The notes beneath the pieces were generated by a model. The model was not told where the DNA came from, searched no databases, and worked only from the letters and a program-made list of their open reading frames with translations. Below, one piece after another: positions 1-8,375 of a stretch of 64,000 bases of DNA. Source of the DNA: Treponema sp. GTDB lineage: Bacteria; Spirochaetota; Spirochaetia; Treponematales; Treponemataceae. The stretch spans positions 62,001 to 126,000 of the forward strand of contig JAKSTQ010000004.1 of the NCBI GenBank assembly GCA_024402475.1, written 5' to 3'. How positions within the stretch are numbered: the stretch's first letter is position 1; each line of letters begins with the position of its first letter. Position numbers and translations under genes: made by a program.

Positions 1-2
1 AT

Positions 3-752
3 ATGAAAAGACATGTACTGACAGCATTGTGGATTACACTCATTGTAAACGTATTTGTGTTCACCTCATGTGGAAGCTGGATGGTGAATTCAGTTACAAC
101 AACAGAAAGAAATTATGATTTTGAACCGGACGAAGTTAATTCAATTAAGGTTGGCTGTTATGCCGTAAATGTGGAAGTAAAGACAGCAGATGTTGATACA
201 ATTAGGGTAAAGGTACTGGCACCAGTTTCCAGACAGAGAATTTATAAACCTGAGGTTTCAGGAAGTGTATTGAAAATCAGTGAAGGTGCAGATGATGCTT
301 CAATTTTAAGCAATAACAAAATCATCATTACATTGCCTTCTGATCCTGATGTTTTACCGATGCTGGAATATGTAATTTTGAATACCCAGAATGGAAATGT
401 AAACGCGTCAGATGTTCTTTCTGATGACTTCAGTTCAACTGTAACAAACGGAAATATTACATTAAGAAACTGCATAAATGTTAACCGGGCAGCATCAAAA
501 AACGGTAATATTGATATTTATGCCATCGGTAATTATCCGGATGGATTTAGAGCAGAAACAAAAAACGGTAATGTAACCCTGCGAGTTCCTTCAACTTCAA
601 AGTTCATTGTTGACTGGACAATAGGTACCGGAAATTTCAACAACGATTTCGATTATCCAAATGTAAAGACAGGTTCAAGAACTTATAACAATGGCACTGT
701 AAACTATTACCTTAAAACAGATGCGGGTAATATTAGTCTGTTGAAGAAATAA
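3..752 (+). CDS. DUF4097-type putative surface lipoprotein
   Basis: Unknown function; most likely an envelope-anchored lipoprotein. The 249-residue product starts with a charged and hydrophobic signal peptide ending in the lipobox FTSC, so Cys23 is the likely lipidated residue. The rest is mostly short beta-strands with a repeated Asn-Gly-Asn turn (QNGNV, TNGNI, KNGNI, KNGNV) spaced about 20 residues apart, the pattern of the DUF4097 putative adhesin/beta-solenoid family. No catalytic motif is visible. The ATG lies two bases from the window edge, so its promoter and ribosome binding site cannot be judged. It converges on the sugar symporter gene. The family call rests on pattern recognition and the adhesin role is only the family's usual label. 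Confidence 0.75.
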   Translation: MKRHVLTALWITLIVNVFVFTSCGSWMVNSVTTTERNYDFEPDEVNSIKVGCYAVNVEVKTADVDTIRVKVLAPVSRQRIYKPEVSGSVLKISEGADDASILSNNKIIITLPSDPDVLPMLEYVILNTQNGNVNASDVLSDDFSSTVTNGNITLRNCINVNRAASKNGNIDIYAIGNYPDGFRAETKNGNVTLRVPSTSKFIVDWTIGTGNFNNDFDYPNVKTGSRTYNNGTVNYYLKTDAGNISLLKK

Positions 753-774
753 TTTTTCTGACAAAGAAAAGCCG

Positions 775-809
775 GTAAGCGTTAATTAAAATATATAATT
801 GGCGCTTAC
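775..809. terminator. hairpin between convergent genes
   Basis: GTAAGCG (775-781) pairs with CGCTTAC (803-809) around an AT-rich loop that can pair further. It lies at the convergent ends of the lipoprotein and symporter genes and covers the symporter's stop codon. There is no clean T-run, so a role as terminator is only plausible. Confidence 0.35.
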
Positions 810-2224
810 GACTTTAACATGCTGCAGATTCGCTGGTATTCTTTTTCATCGATTTTGTATTTTTTTACAGTGATGATAAATGCAATCAGCATTACAACAA
901 GCGGAACAAATACCATCCCAAGCCTTAAAATTAAAGTCTGATTCGGAGCAACATTTGCAGTAAATTCATCAGCAAGCTTAAGCGCTTGGTCACTTAAAAT
1001 TGTTCCGTTGCCGACTTTAACTTCCAGGTCACTGATATTCTGACTTACAGCATAAATTCCTGAGAATATAAGGATAAGGCTTGCACAGCCCTGATTCAAT
1101 GCTCCAGAAAGTTTTGATGCAAATGAACGGATTGCACTGATGATGCTGTCGTGGCGTTCACCATTTTTGAGTTCGTCGTATTCGATTGTGTTGTTGACCA
1201 TTACAATCATTGCAAGGTTAATTATTCCCTGACATAAGAAAATTACAAAGCCAAGTGCGTTGATAAGAATTACATTTTTAGGAAGAATGTAACCGTATGC
1301 TAAAAGCAAAAGATATCCTGCGGCAAGTAAAATCATGCAGACTGTCAGAATATTTTTGCGTGTAAATTTTTTGGCAAGGGTCGGATAGATGAACTGCGCT
1401 GCAAGAGTTCCAAGACCGTACATTACTGTAAAGAATGTAATAAGGTCTCCTGCCTTTGAATATCCGAATTCAAAATAGAAGAAGTTAACTGCAAGCAAAA
1501 GTAAAAGCTGCTGTCCTACGCAGAACAGGATATATGAAATACCGATTGTGCAAAGCTGGTCATTGCGGAATAAAATTTTTGCCATTGATTTCAGACTGAC
1601 ATTTTCCTGACTGGTGGTTCTCTGATTTTCTGTAACGCCCCAGTAAGTAAGAACCTGGAATGCAATAAAACCAAAAGAAACAATCAATGCAATATTTCTG
1701 AATGCATTCACTGCGTTTCCTGCAATTACAACTGGTACGATTCCTGCAACAGCAAACTGTCCGATGCAGACAAAAATGCCCATTGTAGAAACAAGGTCTT
1801 CGCGCTGGCGTATGTCACTTGAAAGGCTTGGTAAAAGCCCCCAGTATGCAATGTCATTAATGGTGTAGGTCATTCCCCATAAAAGATATGTAATGCAGAA
1901 GAATGCAACAAATGCCCAGCCTTCAGGCCTGATACAGAACATCATTGTAATGACAACCGCGTTCAATATGGCACCATACAGAATGAACGGTCTGAATTTC
2001 CCGGATTTGAATTTGCAGTTTTCAATAATTGCGCTCATAAGTAAATCATTGACTGCATCCCAGATCATACATAAAACCATACATGCAGTGATTACAGAAA
2101 ACTGTGTTACGGTAAGTTTTACTGTATACTGAATATATGTGAGGATGAACATGCTTACAAGGCAGTAAGCTGCATCACGACCTGTAGCTCCGATACAATA
2201 CGACCATTTTGTTCGTTTATTCAT
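806..2224 (-). CDS. GPH-family (MFS) sugar:cation symporter
   Basis: Inner-membrane secondary transporter of about 472 residues with some 12 hydrophobic segments, resembling the glycoside-pentoside-hexuronide:cation symporters (MelB/XynP type) that take up oligosaccharides with a cation. Supporting features are the N-terminal WSYCIGATGRDAAY stretch, the D-x-x-N-D motif in the second helix region (WDAVNDLLM), and a central loop. The start is set at the ATG at 2224. An in-frame ATG 23 codons upstream (2293) would lie upstream of the likely -10 box and adds a non-family leader. Substrate cannot be read from sequence; no glycosidase is adjacent. It is divergent from birA. Confidence 0.8.
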   Translation of the reverse strand: MNKRTKWSYCIGATGRDAAYCLVSMFILTYIQYTVKLTVTQFSVITACMVLCMIWDAVNDLLMSAIIENCKFKSGKFRPFILYGAILNAVVITMMFCIRPEGWAFVAFFCITYLLWGMTYTINDIAYWGLLPSLSSDIRQREDLVSTMGIFVCIGQFAVAGIVPVVIAGNAVNAFRNIALIVSFGFIAFQVLTYWGVTENQRTTSQENVSLKSMAKILFRNDQLCTIGISYILFCVGQQLLLLLAVNFFYFEFGYSKAGDLITFFTVMYGLGTLAAQFIYPTLAKKFTRKNILTVCMILLAAGYLLLLAYGYILPKNVILINALGFVIFLCQGIINLAMIVMVNNTIEYDELKNGERHDSIISAIRSFASKLSGALNQGCASLILIFSGIYAVSQNISDLEVKVGNGTILSDQALKLADEFTANVAPNQTLILRLGMVFVPLVVMLIAFIITVKKYKIDEKEYQRICSMLKS

Positions 2225-2264
2225 AATAATCCGCCATCTTGAATTTATTTGATTTGCTACTGAT

Positions 2265-2273
2265 ATTATACCA
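2265..2273 (-). promoter_or_regulatory. extended -10 promoter of the symporter gene
   Basis: On the minus strand this reads TGGTATAAT, a consensus -10 with the extended TGn motif. The -35 region is weak (GTGCTT at 17 nt). Transcription would start near 2258, giving a leader of about 34 nt before the ATG at 2224. Confidence 0.5.
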
Positions 2274-2302
2274 CTAAAATAATTGACAAGCACTAATAAA
2301 AT

Positions 2303-2333
2303 TTGTTACCCTATCAATAAATATGGGTAACAA
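2303..2333. promoter_or_regulatory. BirA-box-like inverted repeat over the birA start
   Basis: TTGTTACCC (2303-2311) and GGGTAACAA (2325-2333) form a perfect 9-bp inverted repeat separated by 13 nt. The right arm begins inside the birA ATG (2323-2325). Known BirA operators have the form TTGTWAACC...GGTTWACAA with arms about 14-16 nt apart, so each half here has one mismatch and the spacer is slightly short. The placement ahead of birA and the biotin transporter genes fits autorepression by biotinyl-AMP-loaded BirA. A promoter for birA is not clear: a TTGACA at 2283-2288 has no -10 at normal spacing. Confidence 0.6.
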
Positions 2334-3114
2334 AAAGCAGTCTACAAAACAGAATGTCCTCCAGATTCTTCGAAGTGTAAAGGATGGTGTCAGCGGAGAA
2401 GCACTGGCACAAAAACTTAATGTTTCCCGTACATCAATATGGAAAGCGGTTCAGGCACTGCAGACAGCCGGTTATGGAATCGAAGCTGCTCATGGCGGAT
2501 ATCGCCTGATTGCTGACCTTGACGACAGTCTGTGTCCTTTTGAATTTGGTGAAGAAGAAAATGTTTTTATTCACCAGACAGAAATTTCAAGTACCATGAA
2601 TCTTGCCAGGGAACTTGCCTGCAAAGGTGACCTTGACTCCATTAAAATCGTTACTGCCGATTATCAGACTGATGCAAAAAGTTACAGCAATCATGAATGG
2701 AAAACTACAAAAGGTTCTCTTGCCTGTACAATTGTAACTCCTGCAAAAATCAGCTGCAGTCAGCTTAGCAGGCTTGTTGCTGCAACACAGATTGCGGTCT
2801 GTAAGGTTCTTGAAGAATTTTGCGGTCAGCGATTTTTTGCAAAAGCCCCAAATGAAATTTACAGCAGTAAAGGTAAGGTTGGCGGAATTCTTGATGAGGC
2901 CTTTGTCAGTGCAGGCGTTACGGTCTGGGTTAATCTTGGGCTTGGACTAAATCTTGGTGAACTGCCGGACGTAAAAGGAAATGCCGTAATCGAAGCTGAT
3001 ATTTCCCGTAAAGATTTTTTGAAAAAGTTTTATGTTGAATTTAATTCGTGGTATAAAAAGGCACTGGATTTAAAATTCAATCTTGATAAGGTTTTAATAA
3101 ATTATAAAAAATAG
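2323..3114 (+). CDS. birA: BirA-like biotin operon repressor / biotin-protein ligase
   Basis: Class II biotin-protein ligase family: joins biotin to carboxylase carrier domains via biotinyl-AMP and represses biotin genes. Residues 10-60 form a winged helix-turn-helix (SGEALAQKLNVSRTSIWKAV). Residues 80-250 form the ligase core, with EISSTMNLA, PNEIYSSKGKVGGIL (176-190) and the GLGLNL strand. The product is 263 residues, shorter than E. coli BirA, and lacks most of the C-terminal SH3-like domain. Oddly, the glycine-rich GRGRxGRxW loop is replaced by AKSYSNHEW (118-126), and the usual KWPND reads KAPNE, so ligase activity may be weak or lost while sensing and repression remain. It begins the biotin locus; bioY follows after 10 nt. 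Confidence 0.85.
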   Translation: MGNKKQSTKQNVLQILRSVKDGVSGEALAQKLNVSRTSIWKAVQALQTAGYGIEAAHGGYRLIADLDDSLCPFEFGEEENVFIHQTEISSTMNLARELACKGDLDSIKIVTADYQTDAKSYSNHEWKTTKGSLACTIVTPAKISCSQLSRLVAATQIAVCKVLEEFCGQRFFAKAPNEIYSSKGKVGGILDEAFVSAGVTVWVNLGLGLNLGELPDVKGNAVIEADISRKDFLKKFYVEFNSWYKKALDLKFNLDKVLINYKK

Positions 3115-3124
3115 AGGTTAAATT

Positions 3125-3724
3125 ATGAAAACAAAATTAACACCAAAAGCTGCTTCGGGCAGTGTTATGAGCGCATTGTTTGCAGCATTGATTTCATGTG
3201 CATTCTTTTTTTCAATTCCACTTCCTGGCGGGGTTCCAATTGTTTTGCAGGACAGTCTTGCAATGTTAAGCGGTCTTTTGCTTGGCCCATTGTGGGGCGG
3301 ACTTGCTGTTTTTGTTTTTCTAGCGTTGGGATGTTTGGGACTTCCTGTGTTCAGCGGTAAGGCTGGTTATCAGATTATCGTAAACGGAGCTACAGGCGGC
3401 TTCCTTGTCGGTTACCTTCTTGGTGCAGTTTGTGCAGGAATTATTTTAAGATTGTTCCTTGTTCCTGGAAAGAAATACTGCCAGTTTAGAAAATGGGCAC
3501 TGATTATTATTGCTGCTGTTTGTGCAGTTGTTGTTCTCTATGTTTCCGGGATTATAGGATTTATCCGTGTAACTCACAAAGATTTTCAGACAACACTTAA
3601 AGCCTGTGTACTTCCATTCCTTCCTGTTGCAAGCATTAAACTTGTATTGAATGTGGTTTTGACAGGAACATTGCGTAATCTTGTAAACAATGCACTTTAT
3701 TCTGTAGAAGTTGTCGGAGAATAA
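3125..3724 (+). CDS. bioY: BioY biotin-binding S component of ECF transporter
   Basis: Membrane-embedded substrate-binding component of a biotin energy-coupling-factor transporter. About six hydrophobic segments are visible in 199 residues, with family motifs LPGGVPIVLQDSLAMLSGLLLGP near residue 25-50 and GATGGFLVGYLLGA around 90-103. It works with the ATPase and EcfT-like protein encoded immediately downstream (spacing 3 nt), forming the BioMNY type of system. A GAGG ribosome binding site precedes the ATG. The substrate assignment is strengthened by the preceding birA and the BirA-box-like repeat. Confidence 0.93.
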   Translation: MKTKLTPKAASGSVMSALFAALISCAFFFSIPLPGGVPIVLQDSLAMLSGLLLGPLWGGLAVFVFLALGCLGLPVFSGKAGYQIIVNGATGGFLVGYLLGAVCAGIILRLFLVPGKKYCQFRKWALIIIAAVCAVVVLYVSGIIGFIRVTHKDFQTTLKACVLPFLPVASIKLVLNVVLTGTLRNLVNNALYSVEVVGE

Positions 3725-3727
3725 AAT

Positions 3728-4438
3728 TTGAAGGTTTGCAATGTAACAAAAATTTTTGCTGATTCCTCATCTGAACTTTTTACTGCGCTGGATGATATTT
3801 CTTTTGAAATTGAAAAAGGAAGCGTTGCGATGATAGCAGGTTCAAACGGTTCAGGCAAAAGTGTGCTTATGTCCTTGATTGCAGGACTTGATAAGCCTTC
3901 TAAGGGTTCAATTGATCTTGAAGGTGAAGACTGTGGTCTTGTTTTCCAGGAAGCTGATTCCGCAATTCTTGGAGAAACTGTTTTTGAAGACGTAAGTTTT
4001 GGAGCAAAAAATATCGGCCTAAAAAAAGAAGAATTAAAAAATGCTGTTGAAGGAAGCCTTGAACAGGTCGGACTTTTACATAAAAAAGAAAGTCAGGCAA
4101 GAACATTAAGCGGTGGTCAAAAGCGCCGTCTTGCTGTAGCAGGAATTCTTGCAATGGATAAAAGTTTATTCATCTTTGACGAGCCCTTTGCAAACCTGGA
4201 TTATCCCGGCGTAAAAAATGTATGCCGGATTTTAAAACAATTAAAAGAGCAGGGCAAAACCTTAATAATTCTTACTCACGAAATTGAAAAATGCCTTGCA
4301 CTCTGCGACAGATTTATTGTTCTTGATAAAGGAAAAATTTGTTTTGACGGAACTGCTTTAGAAGGACTTAAAGAAGATCTTGAAAAATGGAGCATCCGTA
4401 AACCTTCCGAAAAACTTGAAAAACTTTTATGGCTGTAA
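3728..4438 (+). CDS. bioM: BioM/EcfA biotin transporter ATPase
   Basis: ABC ATPase that powers the ECF biotin importer on the cytoplasmic face. The 236-residue protein has a Walker A (GSNGSGKS, near 38-45), a Q-loop (VFQEAD), the signature LSGGQKRR, a Walker B with catalytic glutamate (LFIFDEPFANLD) and a switch histidine (LTHE). The start is TTG at 3728, three bases after the bioY stop; no in-frame ATG lies before the Walker A. The gene overlaps bioN by 10 bp, suggesting translational coupling. A single ATPase gene, rather than the EcfA1/A2 pair of shared modules, fits a dedicated biotin system. Confidence 0.9.
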   Translation: MKVCNVTKIFADSSSELFTALDDISFEIEKGSVAMIAGSNGSGKSVLMSLIAGLDKPSKGSIDLEGEDCGLVFQEADSAILGETVFEDVSFGAKNIGLKKEELKNAVEGSLEQVGLLHKKESQARTLSGGQKRRLAVAGILAMDKSLFIFDEPFANLDYPGVKNVCRILKQLKEQGKTLIILTHEIEKCLALCDRFIVLDKGKICFDGTALEGLKEDLEKWSIRKPSEKLEKLLWL

Positions 4439-5127
4439 AATTATTTTCTTATCGCAAAGATAACTCTGTAATGCATAAAATTCCTCCGCTTGTAAAAATC
4501 CTGATTATGATTTCTTTTGGAGTTATAAGTTTTTTAGGAAAGCAGGAAGTTACCATCGAAGAAATCTTTTTAAAGGAAGTATGGCTGCCTTTAGCTGCCT
4601 GCTTTGCTTTCGTTCTTGTATTCTGGTTTTTAAGCGGGCATAAACTTTCTTCAGTAAAAGCAATGCGTTTTGTTATTTTCATCGGGTTGTTCATTACGGT
4701 TTTCAGAATGTGGAATTATCCCTTTGATAAAGTTAAGACAATTAACGGATTTATTTCCGGAATTGAATACACATTCCGTTTTTTTATGGCAAGTTTTATG
4801 TCTCAGATTGTTTTTGAAACAACTTCAAGTCTTGAAATCAAAGATTCACTGCAGATGGCTGAAAATGCTGTAAATAAAATTCTTCCTTCTTTTATGAAAA
4901 TACGATTTGCTTTTATATTTTCCCTTGCAATTACATTTATTCCGGAAGTTTTTAAGACCTGGGAACAGGTAACGCTTGCGGTTATGGCAAGAAGTTCCCG
5001 TTCTGGAAAAATGAGTAAAAGTTTTAAAACAATGTATATTCGCCTTTATGCGCTGATTTCCTGCATGGTAATGAAAGCAGAAACTACCCGTAAAGCTGTT
5101 CTGAACCGTTCAAAATCTTCGCTTTAG
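4429..5127 (+). CDS. bioN: BioN/EcfT transmembrane coupling protein
   Basis: T component of the ECF transporter, linking the ATPase to BioY. The 232-residue protein has several membrane helices (about residues 20-37, 52-70, 77-92, 150-175) and the cytoplasmic helix with the Ala-Arg-Ser type motif VMARSSRSGKM near 188-198, the conserved coupling element that docks on the ATPase. Its ATG lies inside the end of bioM. It is the last gene of the biotin locus; the next gene, pheA, appears to have its own promoter. Confidence 0.88.
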   Translation: MAVKLFSYRKDNSVMHKIPPLVKILIMISFGVISFLGKQEVTIEEIFLKEVWLPLAACFAFVLVFWFLSGHKLSSVKAMRFVIFIGLFITVFRMWNYPFDKVKTINGFISGIEYTFRFFMASFMSQIVFETTSSLEIKDSLQMAENAVNKILPSFMKIRFAFIFSLAITFIPEVFKTWEQVTLAVMARSSRSGKMSKSFKTMYIRLYALISCMVMKAETTRKAVLNRSKSSL

Positions 5128-5137
5128 TCGACAAAGA

Positions 5138-5166
5138 TTACTAAATTTGATATATTCTTCTATAAT
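5138..5166 (+). promoter_or_regulatory. probable pheA promoter
   Basis: A consensus TATAAT (5161-5166) lies 17 nt after a weak TTACTA (5138-5143). The predicted start near 5173 leaves a short leader carrying the AGGA ribosome binding site (5179-5182) before the ATG pair at 5187/5190. Confidence 0.45.
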
Positions 5167-5186
5167 AATAACCCTTTTAGGAAAAT

Positions 5187-6281
5187 ATGATGAACGATCT
5201 TGATCAGGCAAGAAGTGCAATTAACAGAATCGATAAAGAAATGGCAGCTTTATTTGAAGAAAGAATGAAGGCTGCAGAAGTAATTGCGAATTTTAAAAAA
5301 GAAAACGGTCTTTCTGTAAAAGACAATAAACGCGAAGCAGAACTTATTGCAAAAAACCGTTCTTATATTCAGGATGAAATTATCGAATCCTACTATGTTC
5401 AGTTCCTGCGTAAAATCATTGATCTTTCCTGTGATTATCAGACTCGTTGTATGACAGACCTTAAGGTTGCGTACAGTGGAGTAGAAGGGGCTTATGCATA
5501 TATTGCTGCAAAAAGAATGTTCCCTACATCACAGCTGATTGCTTATCCTAATTTTCAGGCTGCATACAAAGCAGCAGAAGTTGGAGAAGCTGACTGTGTA
5601 GTTCTTCCATTTGAAAATTCCTATGCCGGTGAAGTTGGTCCGGTAATGGATCTTTTGTTCAGCGGCAATCTTTATGTAAACCAGGTTCTTGACCTTGAAA
5701 TCGTTCATAACCTTCTTGCTGTAAAAGGCGCTGATGTTTCAAAAATTAAAACTGTAGTAACTCATCCACAGGCTCTTGAACAGTGCGGTGAATACATTGC
5801 CAAACACGGCTTTGAAACACTCTCTTATTCTAATACTGCTGCAGCTGCAAAATTTGTAAAGGAAAAAAATGATCCTACAATTGCTGCAATTGCAAGTGAC
5901 GAAACAGCAGACATCTTTGGTCTTGAAATACTTGAAAGCCGCGTTAATACTTCTAATTCAAATACAACCCGTTTTGGTGCGTTTACAACTATCCAGCATA
6001 GAATTGCACCAGCAGTAAATAATTCAAACGAAAGATTCATCCTTATGTTTAATATTAAGAATGAACCTAACTCTCTTGCCAAAACACTTGATATCATCGG
6101 TGCTCACAGATTCAACATGATTTCTTTGAGAAGCCGTCCGATGAAAGACCTTAACTGGAGCTATTACTTTTACGTTGAATGCGAAGGTAACGTCGAAAGT
6201 GATGAAGGCAAATCAATGCTGCGTGCATTAAGTGCAATGTGCGAAAAAGTAAAACTCGTCGGATCTTTTTATAAAGCTTAA
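5187..6281 (+). CDS. pheA: bifunctional chorismate mutase / prephenate dehydratase
   Basis: P-protein that turns chorismate into prephenate and then phenylpyruvate for phenylalanine synthesis in the cytosol. Residues 5-90 are an AroQ-type chorismate mutase (RSAINRIDKEMAALFEERM). Residues 93-270 are the dehydratase, with THPQALEQC (192-200) and the TRF motif (261-263). Residues 284-362 are an ACT regulatory domain. The Phe-binding ESRP motif reads RSRP (315-318), so feedback inhibition may be altered. Two adjacent in-frame ATGs (5187, 5190) are possible starts. A DAHP synthase gene follows 86 nt downstream, making a small aromatic pathway cluster facing the trp operon. Confidence 0.95.
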   Translation: MMNDLDQARSAINRIDKEMAALFEERMKAAEVIANFKKENGLSVKDNKREAELIAKNRSYIQDEIIESYYVQFLRKIIDLSCDYQTRCMTDLKVAYSGVEGAYAYIAAKRMFPTSQLIAYPNFQAAYKAAEVGEADCVVLPFENSYAGEVGPVMDLLFSGNLYVNQVLDLEIVHNLLAVKGADVSKIKTVVTHPQALEQCGEYIAKHGFETLSYSNTAAAAKFVKEKNDPTIAAIASDETADIFGLEILESRVNTSNSNTTRFGAFTTIQHRIAPAVNNSNERFILMFNIKNEPNSLAKTLDIIGAHRFNMISLRSRPMKDLNWSYYFYVECEGNVESDEGKSMLRALSAMCEKVKLVGSFYKA

Positions 6282-6367
6282 AATTTTGTGCCACATTTAG
6301 TTCTGCAGAAATTCAAAAAAAATTGAATTTACTGCTTTTGCTGATTTGACACCTGGAGAAAATATAT

Positions 6368-7399
6368 ATGAATATGACATTTAAAAGAAAATTACCGGAT
6401 CCTGCAGAAATCAAGCAGATGTATCCGCTTTCACCAGAACTGCAGATGCTTAAAAAGCAGAATGATGAAGCTGTAAAAAAAATCTTTACTGGTGAAGATA
6501 ACCGCCTGTTGATGATTATTGGACCTTGTTCTGCTGACCGCGAAGATGCAGTTCTCGATTATATGAGCCGTCTTCGCAAACTTCAGGAACAGGTTAAAGA
6601 CAAGATTCTTTTCTGTCCACGCATCTATACAAATAAACCACGCACAACTGGTGACGGTTATAAAGGAATGTTCCATCAGCCAGACCCTAATGCTCCAAGC
6701 GACATGCTTAAAGGTTTGATTTCTATCCGTAAGCTTCATATGGATGCTCTTGAACAGACTGGTTTTTCCTGCGCTGACGAAATGCTTTATCCAGAAAACT
6801 ATCAGTATCTTTCTGATATTCTTTCTTATGTTGCTGTTGGTGCCCGTTCTGTAGAAAATCAGCTTCACCGCCTTGTAAGTTCCGGACTTAATGTTCCAGT
6901 TGGAATGAAAAATCCTACATCAGGTGAACTTTCTGTTATGATGAACTCAATTACTGCCGCTCAGCATGCACACACATTTGTATGTTCCGGCTGGGAAATT
7001 GAAACAACAGGTAACCCGCTTGCCCATGCAATTCTTCGCGGTTCTGCAAGCCGTCACGGTCACTCAACACCTAACTATCATTACGAAGATTTAATTCACC
7101 TTTGTGAACTTTATGCAGAAAATCCTTCGCTTGCAAATCCTGGCGTTATTGTTGACTGTAACCATTCAAACTCTGATAAAAAGTTTGAACAGCAGATTCG
7201 TATTTCAAAAGAAATCCTTCATTCAACCCGTCACTCAGATGATGTTAATAAAATCGTCAAAGGTCTTATGATTGAATCTTATATCGAAGACGGCTGTCAG
7301 AAACCTGATGGCGGAGTTTACGGTAAGTCAATTACTGATCCTTGTCTTGGATGGGAAAAAACAGAAAAACTTATGCTTGAACTTGCAGAGTTAAGATAA
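6368..7399 (+). CDS. 3-deoxy-7-phosphoheptulonate (DAHP) synthase, class I
   Basis: First enzyme of the shikimate pathway: condenses phosphoenolpyruvate with erythrose-4-phosphate. The 343-residue length and the motifs MIIGPCSADRED (PEP site), YTNKPRTTGDGYKG, GARSVENQLHR and VDCNHSNSDKK match the AroF/AroG/AroH type found in enteric bacteria. There is no fused ACT or chorismate mutase domain. It has a GGAG ribosome binding site. Which aromatic amino acid inhibits it cannot be told from the sequence, so no aroF/G/H letter is assigned. It converges on the trp operon across a shared terminator hairpin. Confidence 0.93.
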   Translation: MNMTFKRKLPDPAEIKQMYPLSPELQMLKKQNDEAVKKIFTGEDNRLLMIIGPCSADREDAVLDYMSRLRKLQEQVKDKILFCPRIYTNKPRTTGDGYKGMFHQPDPNAPSDMLKGLISIRKLHMDALEQTGFSCADEMLYPENYQYLSDILSYVAVGARSVENQLHRLVSSGLNVPVGMKNPTSGELSVMMNSITAAQHAHTFVCSGWEIETTGNPLAHAILRGSASRHGHSTPNYHYEDLIHLCELYAENPSLANPGVIVDCNHSNSDKKFEQQIRISKEILHSTRHSDDVNKIVKGLMIESYIEDGCQKPDGGVYGKSITDPCLGWEKTEKLMLELAELR

Positions 7400-7431
7400 T
7401 TGAATTTGCAAAGTTAAGATAAAAAGATAAA

Positions 7432-7484
7432 GGGAAAGAAAACTAAGATAGGGTGAACTTCACTTTTTAGTTTTTCTTTCCCTT
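7432..7484. terminator. bidirectional terminator between DAHP synthase and trpA
   Basis: GGGAAAGAAAACTA (7432-7445) pairs with TTAGTTTTTCTTTCCC (7467-7482) with one bulge. The stem is flanked by an A-run on the left and a T-run on the right, so it can end transcription from both convergent operons. Confidence 0.8.
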
Positions 7485-7517
7485 TTTATTTAATGAATTA
7501 AGTATTGCAGTTAAAAA

Positions 7518-8270
7518 TCAGATGTGTGTTATTTCTTTAGCTTTTGCTGTAACAGCGCTGACCAAAGTCTTTTCGTCGTTCTGATTTTCTGTAATAAGTC
7601 TTACAAATACAGAACCTGCAACTACTGCTTCTACACTTGATGCAAGGGCTGCAGACTGTTCTCCGTTACTGATACCAAATCCGCCGTAAACTTTACTTCC
7701 GCCGGCACTTACTTTTTTAAGGAATGCGAGAGTGTCATCATCAATAGTTGTATTTGTTCCTGTAATTCCTGCGCGCAGTGCTGCGTAAATGTATTTGAAT
7801 CCTGCATTTGCAAGTTTTGCAAGGCGTTCATCACTCATACTTGGAGCAGCAACCGGAATGTTTTCCATTCCGTTTTCTTTACATGCTTTTGTAAGTCCTT
7901 CATCATAATCAAATGGAAGGTCTGGAATAATCATTCCTTTTACACCGCATTCTGCAGCTTTTTTACAGAAGTTTGCAACGCCTGGTGTGTAAATCAATGA
8001 ACCGTAGCTCATAAGATAAATCGGAATGTCCGGGAATTCTTTGTGAAGCTGTGCGATGAATGCAAGTCCGTCTGCAGTTCTGTAATTGCGTTCAAGAACT
8101 TTTGTACATGCTTCCTGAATTGCAGGACCGTCTGCACTTGGATCAGAGAATGGCAGCTGGATTTCAAGAATATCTGCTCCGCCTGCTACAAGAGCACGGG
8201 CAGCAGCAAGTGAAAGTTCATTTGTAGGATAGCCAGCAACAAGGTGGCTCATAAGTTTAATCTTTTCCAT
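7518..8270 (-). CDS. trpA: tryptophan synthase alpha chain
   Basis: Cleaves indole-3-glycerol phosphate to indole and glyceraldehyde-3-phosphate within the alpha2beta2 complex. The catalytic pair is visible as Glu36 and Asp47 in EIQLPFSDPSADGP, with the same 11-residue spacing as Glu49/Asp60 of the Salmonella enzyme. The barrel ends with the phosphate-binding GGFGIS and VAGSVFV strands. The start at 8270 is chosen over an ATG 14 codons upstream because an AGGAG site lies about 8 nt before it and it matches the family N-terminus. It is the last gene of the trp operon, about 105 nt after trpB. Confidence 0.95.
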   Translation of the reverse strand: MEKIKLMSHLVAGYPTNELSLAAARALVAGGADILEIQLPFSDPSADGPAIQEACTKVLERNYRTADGLAFIAQLHKEFPDIPIYLMSYGSLIYTPGVANFCKKAAECGVKGMIIPDLPFDYDEGLTKACKENGMENIPVAAPSMSDERLAKLANAGFKYIYAALRAGITGTNTTIDDDTLAFLKKVSAGGSKVYGGFGISNGEQSAALASSVEAVVAGSVFVRLITENQNDEKTLVSAVTAKAKEITHI

Positions 8271-8375
8271 AATAAATCTCCTGTTAGAATATGTCATGCA
8301 TGCCGGGAACAATTCAGTTCTTCCGGCTGAAAATCAAAAATCGGTTTAGCGACCTGATTTTTGCTGGCACGACAA

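Noticed and set aside
2225-2293. Upstream ATG at 2293 as the symporter start
   Set aside because: The likely -10 box lies between it and the family start at 2224, so it would not be transcribed.
2283-2317. TTGACA at 2283 as a birA promoter
   Set aside because: No -10 box lies at 15-19 nt; the nearest TATCAA is 23 nt away.
7400-7431. Repeated GTTAAGAT units after the DAHP synthase gene
   Set aside because: Two short copies that duplicate the gene's last codons; likely a small local duplication without function.
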